Origin: Chersky-840 sp963810195
Lineage (GTDB): Bacteria; Actinomycetota; Acidimicrobiia; Acidimicrobiales; UBA8190
Direction of reading: 5' to 3'
Assembly (NCBI GenBank): GCA_963810195.1
Contig: CAWEMO010000004.1
Location: 124,001-188,000 of the forward strand
DNA length: 64,000 bases
Shown in pieces: positions 8,665 through 16,643 of the stretch. Both the position numbers and the translations under genes were made by a program. The number at the start of each line of letters is the position of its first letter. Position 1 is the first letter of the stretch. The notes below the pieces were generated by a model. That model did no database searches. It was given only the letters and a program-made list of their open reading frames with translations, and was not told where the DNA came from.

Positions 8665-9690
8665 GTGACACAAGGCACACCGGCGTCGCTGCGCGCCCTC
8701 CCGACGTCCCGGCCGGGCGCCGGGGCGGTGCGCCGCACCATGCACGTCGACGTCGGGCCGCGTGGCCAGTGGAGCTCGCCCCTGGCCATGGAGGGGGCCG
8801 CCCGCGACCTGCGGACCGCGTCCGACCACACCCTCGGCGACGCACCCGGTGCCGAGCCGGCTGCCGGGACCGTCCTGGCGGAGGTGCGCGTGACCGCGGG
8901 CTTCGACATCTCGCGCCGCCTGGAGTCGCTCATTACGACCCCCGCCGCGGACTGGACCGACGCCGTGATCGGCACGAGAGCAGGTGGGGGGTTTCGCCGT
9001 CACCTCGAAGCGGTGGTGCCGCCCGCGGAGGCGGGGTCGCTCCTGCGCCAGGTGCTCGACGACATGCCCGCCGCCGCGCTCATCTCGGGCTACGGGCTCA
9101 TGCGCATGGCGCGCCGGGAAGGGCACCATCCGAGCGCCCTCACCCCCGCCGGGGCGCTCGACCGCATGGCCGACCTGTGCTCGGGGTGGCGCACCGGTGG
9201 CACCGCCACCACCAGCATCGCGGCGGGCCTCGGCGTGCCCATGCAGGACTGCCCGCCCGCACCCCCGCTCACCAGCGGAGACCGCGACGCGTGGCACGCC
9301 ATCGGGCCCCTCGAGTTGGACTGGATGCGTCGCCGGCGTTGCATCGACGTTCGGAGCGGTCCCGACGGCACCTTCGCCATCTGGGCCATGTTCCGCGACA
9401 CGGTGGGCGAGGGCGGAGGCGACGAGGTCGTCCTGCACGAGTACGCCGTGCGTGTCGGCGGGGTCGCCGGCGTGGTCGGCTCGGTCGTGGCCGAGCCGCG
9501 GGTGCTGCCGTTCCCCGAATGCCCGGCCGCCGCCGACGCGGTGGGCGCGCTGGTCGGATCGGAGGTGCGCGCCCTGGCCCGGGTCGTGCCCGACACCCTG
9601 ACCGGTATCGCCTCGTGCACGCACCTCAACGACCTTCTGCGTGCGCTCGGAGGCGTGGGGGGCCTCCTCTCCCTGGCCGACGGGGGCTGA
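8665..9690 (+). CDS. DUF2889-like protein
   Basis: A 341-residue protein with no signal peptide or membrane segment. The pattern RRTMHVDV near the N-terminus, GPLELDWMRRRRCIDVRSGPDG in the middle and CTHLNDLLRALGG near the C-terminus matches what I recall of DUF2889, a domain of unknown function found near catabolic acyl-CoA genes; this assignment is by memory of motifs only. The start is a GTG at 8665, 31 bp after a CTGAC-N6-GTCAG site that it shares with the divergent thiolase-like gene, so it is probably induced with it. No catalytic function can be given. Confidence 0.6.
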   Translation: MTQGTPASLRALPTSRPGAGAVRRTMHVDVGPRGQWSSPLAMEGAARDLRTASDHTLGDAPGAEPAAGTVLAEVRVTAGFDISRRLESLITTPAADWTDAVIGTRAGGGFRRHLEAVVPPAEAGSLLRQVLDDMPAAALISGYGLMRMARREGHHPSALTPAGALDRMADLCSGWRTGGTATTSIAAGLGVPMQDCPPAPPLTSGDRDAWHAIGPLELDWMRRRRCIDVRSGPDGTFAIWAMFRDTVGEGGGDEVVLHEYAVRVGGVAGVVGSVVAEPRVLPFPECPAAADAVGALVGSEVRALARVVPDTLTGIASCTHLNDLLRALGGVGGLLSLADGG

Positions 9691-9772
9691 CGGCGATCAC
9701 CCCGTGTCGCCACGGGCGCCGGCCTTCACCCCGTGACAGTCGGGCACCCCGTGGGGAGCACGGCGCCCGCGC

Positions 9773-10216
9773 TCACCCCGTGGGGAGCAGCGCCAGGCTC
9801 CGGACGGTCCTGGCACAGGCGTGGGCGGCCTCGACGCCCTTCACCTTGAAGTGATCGGCGAAGAACGAGGCGTGCTCGTCGTGCTCGTGGTAGTGGTGCG
9901 GGGTGAGCACGACCGAGATGACCGGGGTGTCGGTGTCGAGCTGCACGCGCATGAGCCCGTTGATCACGGCCTCGGCGACGAACTCGTGGCGGTAGATGCC
10001 CCCGTCGACCACCAACCCGGCCCCGACGACCGCCGCGTAGCGGCCGGTGGCGGCCAGTCGCTTGGCGTGGAGGGGGATCTCGAAGGAGCCCGGGACTCGA
10101 AAAAGGTCCATCTGGTCGCGCCCCACTCCCAGGGTGGCGATCTCCTCGAGGAACGCGTCGCGGCACTGGTTGACGATCTCCTCGTGCCACGTGGACTGCA
10201 CGAACGCCACGCGCAT
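9773..10216 (-). CDS. ribH: Type II 6,7-dimethyl-8-ribityllumazine synthase
   Basis: A 147-residue lumazine synthase that condenses 5-amino-6-ribitylaminouracil with 3,4-dihydroxy-2-butanone 4-phosphate in riboflavin synthesis. The VPGSFEIPLHAK motif, VVDGGIYRHEFVAEAVINGLM and SVVLTPHHYHEHDEH with FKVKGVEAAHAC match the RibH2 (type II, decameric) class known from Brucella and Mesorhizobium rather than the icosahedral type. The ATG at 10216 follows GGGAG; an upstream in-frame ATG at 10252 is less likely. No other rib gene is near, so it is a lone copy within flavoenzyme-rich acyl-CoA genes, and a KstR-like box lies upstream. Confidence 0.85.
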   Translation of the reverse strand: MRVAFVQSTWHEEIVNQCRDAFLEEIATLGVGRDQMDLFRVPGSFEIPLHAKRLAATGRYAAVVGAGLVVDGGIYRHEFVAEAVINGLMRVQLDTDTPVISVVLTPHHYHEHDEHASFFADHFKVKGVEAAHACARTVRSLALLPTG

Positions 10217-10268
10217 GGCGCCGTCTCCCTTTTGTGTCTCCGGCCTGCTCACGGGACCTCCAAAAAAG

Positions 10269-10282
10269 TAGAACCTGTTCTA
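10269..10282. promoter_or_regulatory. KstR-like palindrome upstream of ribH
   Basis: TAGAAC-CT-GTTCTA is a perfect dyad that fits the published KstR consensus TnnAACnnGTTnnA of mycobacterial and rhodococcal cholesterol genes. It lies 53 bp upstream of the ribH ATG. Binding by KstR itself is inference, since related TetR proteins share such sites. The rest of 10217-10462 shows no gene. Confidence 0.55.
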
Positions 10283-10462
10283 GATTAGCCCTCTCGAGGC
10301 CCCCCGTCCACAGGATTCGCGAAACGGGCGGGCGAAACTCGGCGGCGCTGGAGGCCATTACCGTTGCGACCGTGCCCGGGGTCGGGTTGACCGTGGTTTT
10401 CCCGCCGCGGACCTTTCCAACCCAACTCCGGGCGCGCCGATGTCCTGCGAGAGCGGGTGGCC

Positions 10463-13400
10463 CTACTCCAGGACGCCCTCGTCGAGCAGGCGCCGGCGCG
10501 CTTGGGCACCGAGGCCGAGGACCTCGCCCAGGACGTACTCGTTGTGCTCGCCCAGAGTTGGGCTCGTGCGCGTGAACCCGGCGGGGGCGTCGCTCAGGCG
10601 GAAGCCGTTGTGCTCGTAGCCGCACTCGCCCATGCACGGGTGCACCAGGGTGACGAAGTGGTGACGATGGTGCAGCTGGGGATCGGCCGACGCGTCGCCC
10701 AGGTCGGCCACGGGCACGGCTTCGATCCCCGCCGCCTGCAACGTGGCGGCCACGTCCTCGGGCCGGCGCGACGCCGTCCACGCCGAGACGAGCGCCTCGA
10801 CCTCGTCGACCGCCGCCTTGCGGGCGTCGAAGGTGGCGAAGCGCCGCGCCGTGTCGTCGTCGAGGCCCATGGCGCGCGCCAGGCGGGCCCAGTCGTCGTC
10901 GTCCCAGGCCGCCACGGCCACCCAGCGGTCCTCGCCCGCGCAGGCGAAGGCGCCGTGGGGCACGGCCCGCTCGCAGCGGTTGCCCTGGCGCGAGCCGACA
11001 TGGCCGTTGACGTCGAAGTCGAGCACCCACGGGGTGAGCGAGTACACGGCCGCCTCGACTTGGCTCACGTCGAGGTGCACGCCCCTCCCCGTCCGGCGCC
11101 GGTACAGGAGGCCCGCGGCGAGGGCGCTGGCCACGAAGCGCGGCGCCAGGGAGTCGGTGATCGTCCCGTAGGGGCCCACGGGCTCACGGTCGGGCCAGCC
11201 GGTGAGGAGGTTGTAGCCCCCGAGCGCGGAGCCCTGCCCGCCGAAGCCGGGGTAGTCCTTGTGCGGCCCGGTCTGGCCCTGCAGGCACGAGCTCACCATG
11301 ACGAGGTCGGGTTTCTCGGTCACCATCGACGCGTAGTCGAGGCCGAAGCTGCGCATGGCCCGGGGGGCGAAATTCTCCGCCACGGCGTCGGCCCACTGCA
11401 CGAGGCGCTTGGCCAGGGCGACGCCTTCGGGGTGCTTCAGGTTGAGCGTGACCCCGAGCTTGCCCACGTTGAGGGCGTCGAACATGTCCGACCCCTCGAG
11501 CCCGCACGGGTTGCCGGGCCCGAGGCCGTAGGTGCGGAGGAAGTCGGGGCGTGAGCGCGACTCGACCCGCACCACGGCGGCGCCGTGTTCGGCGAAGTAC
11601 CGCACCGCGATGGGCCCGGCCGCGCCGGTGCCGAACTCCACGATCTTGGTGCCCGCCCATGCCGGCGGCGAGATGGCGCCTCCGGGGCGCGGCCCCGGTG
11701 CGGGCCGCGCCGGCCAGCGCGGCAGTTCCCCGTCCCGGACGGTCCGGGCCGGCCCGTCGGGGCCTGGTTCGTCTACGGCGTCGTCGGGGCTCGTGACGTG
11801 GAGGAACGAGCGCGGGAAGTGGGTCGCGGGGGCCAGCTCGCAGAAGAACGAGCGTGATGCCAGCTGGCGGCTCTCGATGAGCTGGCGGGGGGAGTTGGCC
11901 GGGGCGAGCATGAGGTTGGTCTGCACCGCGATCTCGTAGAGCTCGGCCATGGTGTGGCGCAGGAAGTACTGCGCGATCGGTGCCCCGATGGCGTCGAGCT
12001 CGGCCGGGTCGACCCGGTTGTGGTCGTAGGTCGTCCAGTCCCGCTCCGTGAGCGCCGGGGTGGCCAGGCCGTCCTCGTCCACCAGCCGGGTGATGGTCTG
12101 CAGATTCTTGACCCTCGCCTTGCCGCCGCGCAGCCCGAAGGACACGAACCCGTCCCGGCACGGCCAGATCTCGCGGGTGATGCCCACGTTCGCCCCTGAT
12201 CGCTTGCCGCGGTTCTTGGTGCGGGGGAAGCGCCCGACGTGTCCCATCGAGGCGATCATCACCGCCTCCTGCGCCGACACGTCCACGACCTGGGGCCGCC
12301 CCGACGCCAGGGCGCTCAACGTCGCCACCACCGCCTCGGGCCCGACGTGGGACCAGGCCGTCGGCTCGGTGCAGCGCACCGGCGCCCGGTCGGGGTCCCC
12401 CGTGCAGTACATGTTGCCCGTCGACGCCATCACGCCGAGGTCGCTCGCCCTCCACGCCGCCCGGGGGCCGTCGGACCCGAACGGGGTGACGAGGACCCAC
12501 ACCGCGCCCGGCGCCCGAGCCGGGTCGAGCGCCAGCGCGCCGGGCCAGCCCGGGGTGCAGAGCACGACGTCGGCGCCGGCGAGGAGCTGGGCGAGACGGG
12601 GATCGTCGGGGCCGGTCGACTCGATGCAGGTCTTGCCGGCGCTCCAGGCCGCGAAGCGCAGGGACGTGCCGTCGGGGCCGAGCGGGGGGACGGACCGCAG
12701 GGGGTCGCCGCCGGGGGGCTCGACCTTCACCACCTCGGCGCCGAGGTCGGCGAGGATCCGTCCGGTCATCGCCGCGGGCTCCCCGGCCAGGTCGACCACG
12801 CGCACGCCGGTGAGCAACGCCTCGTGCCCGCCGGCCGACGACGCCTCGGGCACGGCCCCCTCGCCGGACACCCCGCGGACCTCGTCGCGCGCTGAGGAGG
12901 CGGCGCGTTCGAGGACGTGCACTGCGCAGGCCGACCCCAGTCCGATGACGTGGGTCAGGCCCAGCCGGGCGCCCTCGACCTGGCGGTCGCCGGCCTCGCC
13001 GCGCAGGTGCGTGGCCACCTCGAACAGGTTGGCGACGCCCGTGGCGCCGATGGGGTGGCCCTTGGAGATGAGCCCGCCCGACACGTTGACCGGGATGTCG
13101 CCGTCGCGCCACGGTCCGCGCCTGTCGATGAAGTCGCCCGCACCCCCGGGCTCGCACAGCTGGAGGTTCTCGTAGTGGATGAGCTCGGCGGTGGCGAAGC
13201 AGTCGTGCAGCTCCACCAGGTCGAGGTCCTGGGGGGACACGCCCGCCTCCTCGTAGGCGGCGGCCGCCGCCCGCTTGGTCAGCGTGCTCACGTCGGGCTG
13301 GGCCGTGTCGGACTCGACGTAGGGGTCCGAGGTGAGCACCGAGGAGGAGATCTTCACGGCACGGCGGCGGACGTCGGGGTCGAGGGTCTTGAGCTTGGCG

Positions 13401-14098
13401 TCCGAGCACAGCACCACCGACGCGGCGCCGTCGCCGGTCGGGCAGCACATGAGCAGGGTGTTGGGGTAGGCGACCATGGCCGCCCCCATCACCTCGTCGA
13501 GGCTGAACACCTTGCGGTACTGCGCCAGGGGGTTGAGCGACGAGTGGGCGTGGTTCTTCTCCGCCACCTTGGCGAACTGCTCGAAGCCCACGCCGTCGTG
13601 GCGCGAGGCGTAGTCCATGCCCGCCTGGGCGAACACGCCCGGCATGAGCTGGGTCCCGAGGATGCCCTCCACCGGCATGACAGAGCCGTAGCGCCCCGAG
13701 GGCTCGTAGCCCTTGGGGGCCGAGCGAGCCTGGCCAGCGCTGCCCAGCAGGCCCATCTTGCCCATCTGCTCGACACCGACGGCGAGCGCCATGTCCGCCT
13801 CGCCCGCCTTGATGGCCATGATGCCGGTGCGCACCGCCGTGGCGCCCGTGGCACAGGCGTTGGCCACGTTGTAGACGGGGATGCCGGTCTGGCCGATCTG
13901 CTTCTGGAGGCGCTGGCCGAGCATGTTCGACGCCTCCATGAGGCTCCCCGCCGCCAGGATCTGGATGTCGTGGATGGTGGCCCCGGCGTCGTCCAGGGCC
14001 GCCAGCGCGGCCTCGCTGGCGAGGTCGATGGAGTCCTTGTCGGGGTACCGGCCGAACTTGGTCATGGAAGCCCCGATGATCCAGGCGTCTCCTGCCAT
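10463..14098 (-). CDS. Thiolase fused to tandem CaiB/BaiF CoA transferase
   Basis: One uninterrupted 1211-codon frame. Residues 1-398 form a complete thiolase: NVANACATGATAV with nucleophile candidate C82, SKGHPIGATG with H348, and GSACAVHVLER with C391. A 28-residue hydrophilic linker follows. Residues about 428-790 and 812-1211 are two CaiB/BaiF class III CoA-transferase halves (GVRVVDLAG...ILADLGAEVVKVEPPGGDPLR and KIVEFGTGAAGPIAVRYFAEHGAAVVRVES; each with a VDVSAQEA/LDVSQVEA motif). Two-domain CaiB proteins are known; fusion to a thiolase is unusual. An internal GTG in the linker could allow separate translation. It starts 47 bp after the DUF35 gene, which probably supplies a partner for the thiolase half. 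Confidence 0.8.
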   Translation of the reverse strand: MAGDAWIIGASMTKFGRYPDKDSIDLASEAALAALDDAGATIHDIQILAAGSLMEASNMLGQRLQKQIGQTGIPVYNVANACATGATAVRTGIMAIKAGEADMALAVGVEQMGKMGLLGSAGQARSAPKGYEPSGRYGSVMPVEGILGTQLMPGVFAQAGMDYASRHDGVGFEQFAKVAEKNHAHSSLNPLAQYRKVFSLDEVMGAAMVAYPNTLLMCCPTGDGAASVVLCSDAKLKTLDPDVRRRAVKISSSVLTSDPYVESDTAQPDVSTLTKRAAAAAYEEAGVSPQDLDLVELHDCFATAELIHYENLQLCEPGGAGDFIDRRGPWRDGDIPVNVSGGLISKGHPIGATGVANLFEVATHLRGEAGDRQVEGARLGLTHVIGLGSACAVHVLERAASSARDEVRGVSGEGAVPEASSAGGHEALLTGVRVVDLAGEPAAMTGRILADLGAEVVKVEPPGGDPLRSVPPLGPDGTSLRFAAWSAGKTCIESTGPDDPRLAQLLAGADVVLCTPGWPGALALDPARAPGAVWVLVTPFGSDGPRAAWRASDLGVMASTGNMYCTGDPDRAPVRCTEPTAWSHVGPEAVVATLSALASGRPQVVDVSAQEAVMIASMGHVGRFPRTKNRGKRSGANVGITREIWPCRDGFVSFGLRGGKARVKNLQTITRLVDEDGLATPALTERDWTTYDHNRVDPAELDAIGAPIAQYFLRHTMAELYEIAVQTNLMLAPANSPRQLIESRQLASRSFFCELAPATHFPRSFLHVTSPDDAVDEPGPDGPARTVRDGELPRWPARPAPGPRPGGAISPPAWAGTKIVEFGTGAAGPIAVRYFAEHGAAVVRVESRSRPDFLRTYGLGPGNPCGLEGSDMFDALNVGKLGVTLNLKHPEGVALAKRLVQWADAVAENFAPRAMRSFGLDYASMVTEKPDLVMVSSCLQGQTGPHKDYPGFGGQGSALGGYNLLTGWPDREPVGPYGTITDSLAPRFVASALAAGLLYRRRTGRGVHLDVSQVEAAVYSLTPWVLDFDVNGHVGSRQGNRCERAVPHGAFACAGEDRWVAVAAWDDDDWARLARAMGLDDDTARRFATFDARKAAVDEVEALVSAWTASRRPEDVAATLQAAGIEAVPVADLGDASADPQLHHRHHFVTLVHPCMGECGYEHNGFRLSDAPAGFTRTSPTLGEHNEYVLGEVLGLGAQARRRLLDEGVLE

Positions 14099-14144
14099 CT
14101 GTCGCTCCTTCTGTCCTTCCGCGTCTGTCGTATGTGACGGCGCG

Positions 14145-14552
14145 CTAGGCGGGGGTGAAGCCGAAGGCGACGGCCTCGGTGCCTTCCTCGTCGGTCCCGC
14201 ACGTGAAGGTCGTGAGCCGCAGTGGCATCCCCAGCTCGAACTTCTCGGCGTCGGCCCCGGCGTCGACGATGTTGGCCTTCACCACCCCGCCGCCGTCGAG
14301 CTCGACGACCGAGGACACATAGGGGACCGGGACGTTGGGTGCGGCCCGGTGCACGATCGTGAAGGACCGGAGCGTGCCGGTGGTGGCCAGCGCCTTGGGC
14401 TCGAACTCCCGCTTGCCGCAGCGCGCACAGGCGTTGCGGCGGTCGAAGAAGAGGGCTCCGCAGCTGGTGCAGGCCTGGGCCACGAGGTGCGGGTCGCCCT
14501 CGAGCACCAGGTAGTCGACCACCGGGATCCGCCGTGCGTTGGCCTCGCTCAC
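14145..14552 (-). CDS. DUF35 OB-fold / rubredoxin-like zinc-ribbon protein
   Basis: A 135-residue protein with an N-terminal helix, a zinc ribbon with four Cys (CTSCG and CARCG near 34-53) and a C-terminal OB-fold (GTLRSFTIVHRA, PYVSSVVELDGGG). DUF35 proteins such as ChsH2 bind and deliver acyl-CoA to a thiolase-fold or MaoC-like partner. The GTG at 14552 is chosen because a perfect operator-like palindrome lies 22 bp upstream and upstream in-frame ATG codons fall beyond it. It heads the unit containing the thiolase::CoA-transferase fusion, so a complex between them is the likely role. Confidence 0.82.
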   Translation of the reverse strand: MSEANARRIPVVDYLVLEGDPHLVAQACTSCGALFFDRRNACARCGKREFEPKALATTGTLRSFTIVHRAAPNVPVPYVSSVVELDGGGVVKANIVDAGADAEKFELGMPLRLTTFTCGTDEEGTEAVAFGFTPA

Positions 14553-14574
14553 GGCGCAGACCCTAGCCGGTGAT

Positions 14575-14590
14575 GTGACACGGGTGTCAG
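14575..14590. promoter_or_regulatory. TGAC-N6-GTCA palindrome, site 3
   Basis: GTGAC-ACGGGT-GTCAG; the inner 14 bases TGACACGGGTGTCA have perfect 6-bp arms. It is 22 bp upstream of the DUF35 GTG. On the other side the tnpB element begins 26 bp away and separates it from the enoyl-CoA hydratase gene. Confidence 0.65.
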
Positions 14591-14616
14591 TCGAGGGAGC
14601 CCGCATGGCACACTTT

Positions 14617-15653
14617 GGGTAGTGGGTCACTTTGCCGCCCCTGCACAGGCCTGAGCCTGTCGGGCCCTACCGGCCCGCAAGATGTTCATGGCCGCGTTGA
14701 CGTCCGCGTGGGCCCGATGGCCACACTCGAGACATCGGAACTGGGCCTGCGTGCGCCGGTTGCCCCTGTCGGTGTGCCCGCACGAGGAGCACCGCTGGGA
14801 GCTGTGGCGGGGGTCCACTGCAATGACCACCCGACCAGCCTCTTCCGCTTTCTACGCGATGCACTTCAGGAGTTGTACCCACCCGACGTCGGAGATGGAG
14901 CGGTTGAGACCGGCTTTGGCCCTCGCTCCGTTGGGTTGGTGGGTGCCGTCCGCCATTTTTCGAGGTCGGGGGCGGCGCACCATATTGGTGATCTCGAGGT
15001 CCTCGTGGACGGTCAGGTCATAGCGGCCCACCTGGCTGCCGGTGCCGGGCAAGGGCTGGGCGGGGACATCGACACATCGAAGCGCCACCCACCACCGCCT
15101 TCCCTCCCTGGCCACGGTGATGGCCTTGGGGGTGCCCCGCAACTCCCGGTGGAACCGGACCTTGACCTCGCCGATGCCCAAAAGCCGCAGCCGGCGGCTC
15201 TCGGTATCGAGGCGCCACCCATTCCTGTCCTCCCACTGCACCGAATCCCAGCGCCGGGAGGACTTGAACCGGGGGAACCCCGGGGTCTGCCCGGCCCGGC
15301 ACCGGTGGTAGAAGGCCGCGAAGGCCCGGTCCAGGCGCTTGAGCGTCCCCCGGCACACGGTCACGCCGTGGGCGAGGACCTCGGGGCGTGATTCTCGCAG
15401 CGTGGTGAGGGTTCGGGTCTGCTCGAAATAGGACACCGAGCGCCGCTCCCATTTCCAGGCTCCCTGGCGTTCCTCGAGGGCGGCGTTGTAGAGCTCGCAC
15501 TGGTTGCGTAGGAGCTGCTCGAGACGGATCCGTTGGGGGACCGTCGGTTGCAGGAGATAACGATAGGAGCGACACCGACCCATCGGGCTCGAAGCGAGAA
15601 GTCCGTTGTGACACCGGAGATGGTCGACGGGATCTCAAACTGACCCACTACCC
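14617..15653 (-). mobile_element. TnpB-bearing element with 18-bp terminal inverted repeats
   Basis: The ends are GGGTAGTGGGTCACTTTG at 14617-14634 and the complement of GGGTAGTGGGTCAGTTTG at 15636-15653, matching at 17 of 18 positions. The bases TTT lie directly outside each end and could be a 3-bp target duplication. The only cargo is a disabled tnpB; there is no tnpA or other transposase. The tnpB stop codon TGA falls inside the left repeat. IS200/IS605 and IS607 elements normally lack terminal inverted repeats, so the family is unclear. The element is 1037 bp and looks inactive. Confidence 0.65.
14627..15583 (-). pseudogene. tnpB: Decayed TnpB (OrfB) RNA-guided nuclease
   Basis: The frame begins with RSYRYLLQPTVPQRIRLEQLLRN (TnpB N-terminal helix) and keeps the RuvC-II Glu in VHEDLEITNM, LNRSISDVGW, the zinc ribbon CSSCG...CLECG and the RuvC-III Asp in HADVNAAMNIL. 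Two lesions are visible. First, after GSQVGR the frame jumps straight to YDLTVHEDL, so the stretch with the RuvC-I catalytic Asp and about 80 to 100 following residues is deleted. Second, an in-frame TAG at 14852-14854 interrupts ...LLKCIA and KAEEAGRVVIAVDP, where relatives have Tyr. The sum is about 317 codons against about 400 for intact TnpB. Not expected to be active. Confidence 0.85.
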
Positions 15654-15692
15654 TTTGCGGCGATCGCCCCGAGACCCGAGGAGGACGAGGCC

Positions 15693-16520
15693 GTGTCGGA
15701 GCAACCGCTCGAGGAGCAGGTGCTGCACCGCGTCGAGAACCGCGTCTCGTGGATCACGCTCAACCGGCCCGAGGTGCGCAACGCCATCACCCCCGACCAG
15801 CGCGAGCGGGTGATCGCGCTCCTCGAGGACGCCAGCGCCCAGGTCGAGGTGGGGGCGGTGGTGCTCACCGCCACCGGGGAGGGCTTCTGTACGGGGGCGG
15901 ACCTGCGCGCCGGACGGCGCCCGACCCCGCCCCGCCCCGAGGGCGCCCCCGACCGCATCGTCGGGGACGCCTCGCGAATGATCCGGCGCGGGGCGCAGCG
16001 CCTGGTGTCGGCCGTGCTCGACTGCGAGAAGCCGGTGGTCGGGGCGGTCAACGGCACCGCGGCCGGGATCGGGGCCCACCTCGCCTTCGCGTGCGACCTG
16101 GTGGTGGCGGCCGAGGGCGCGCGCTTCATCGAGGTCTTCGTCCGGCGGGGGATCTCCCCCGACGGCGGGGGCGCCTACCTGTTGCCCCGGCTGATCGGGC
16201 TGCAGAAGGCCAAGGAGCTCGTCTTCTTCGGCGACGACCTCCCCGCCGCCGACGCCGCCAAATTGGGACTGGTCAACAAGGTGGTGCCGCGCGAGCAGCT
16301 CGAGCACGCCGCCGGCGAACTCGCCCAGCGGCTGGCGAGCGGGCCGACGAAGGCCATCGGCATGGCCAAGTGGCTGCTCAACCGCTCGCTCGAGTCCGAC
16401 CGGCGCACCGCCTTCGACGAGGAGGCCTGGGCCCAGGAGCTGATCGTCGGCACCGCCGACGCCGGGGAGGGCCTGCGCGCCTTCGCCGAGCGGCGCGCCC
16501 CGGAGTTCAAGGGGTACTAG
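15693..16520 (+). CDS. Enoyl-CoA hydratase/isomerase
   Basis: A 275-residue crotonase-fold protein. Seen: ITLNRPEVRNAIT at the N-terminus, the first oxyanion-hole segment GEGFCTGADLRAG near 64-76, the second segment NGTAAGIGAHLAFACDLVVAAE near 111-132, and the C-terminal trimerisation helix. Near 150-158 it reads VRRGISPDGGGAYLLPR, with Asp at the position where hydratases of this family often have a catalytic Glu or Asp. The GTG at 15693 follows GAGGAGG. Its upstream region is interrupted by the tnpB element, which separates it from the palindrome at 14575-14590. Hydration of an enoyl-CoA is the probable reaction. Confidence 0.88.
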   Translation: MSEQPLEEQVLHRVENRVSWITLNRPEVRNAITPDQRERVIALLEDASAQVEVGAVVLTATGEGFCTGADLRAGRRPTPPRPEGAPDRIVGDASRMIRRGAQRLVSAVLDCEKPVVGAVNGTAAGIGAHLAFACDLVVAAEGARFIEVFVRRGISPDGGGAYLLPRLIGLQKAKELVFFGDDLPAADAAKLGLVNKVVPREQLEHAAGELAQRLASGPTKAIGMAKWLLNRSLESDRRTAFDEEAWAQELIVGTADAGEGLRAFAERRAPEFKGY

Positions 16521-16562
16521 CACCCGAGACCGGCTTTCTCCCGCCGGGCGCCCCGAAGTAAG

Positions 16563-16578
16563 CTGACACGGAAGTCAG
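16563..16578. promoter_or_regulatory. CTGAC-N6-GTCAG palindrome, site 4
   Basis: CTGAC-ACGGAA-GTCAG, perfect 5-bp arms. It lies 65 bp before the amidohydrolase ATG at 16644 and starts 42 bp after the enoyl-CoA hydratase stop, so it probably governs the five-gene rightward unit 16644-23086. Confidence 0.7.
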
Positions 16579-16643
16579 AGAATGCCGGTGGCCCGGCCGG
16601 GCGTCGGCGGGACCCTCCTTCGGAGGGCGGTTGGGGAGGTGCG

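Noticed and set aside
10290..10462. Possible small RNA or riboswitch upstream of ribH
   Set aside because: No FMN-riboswitch core or other known aptamer pattern was recognised in the region.
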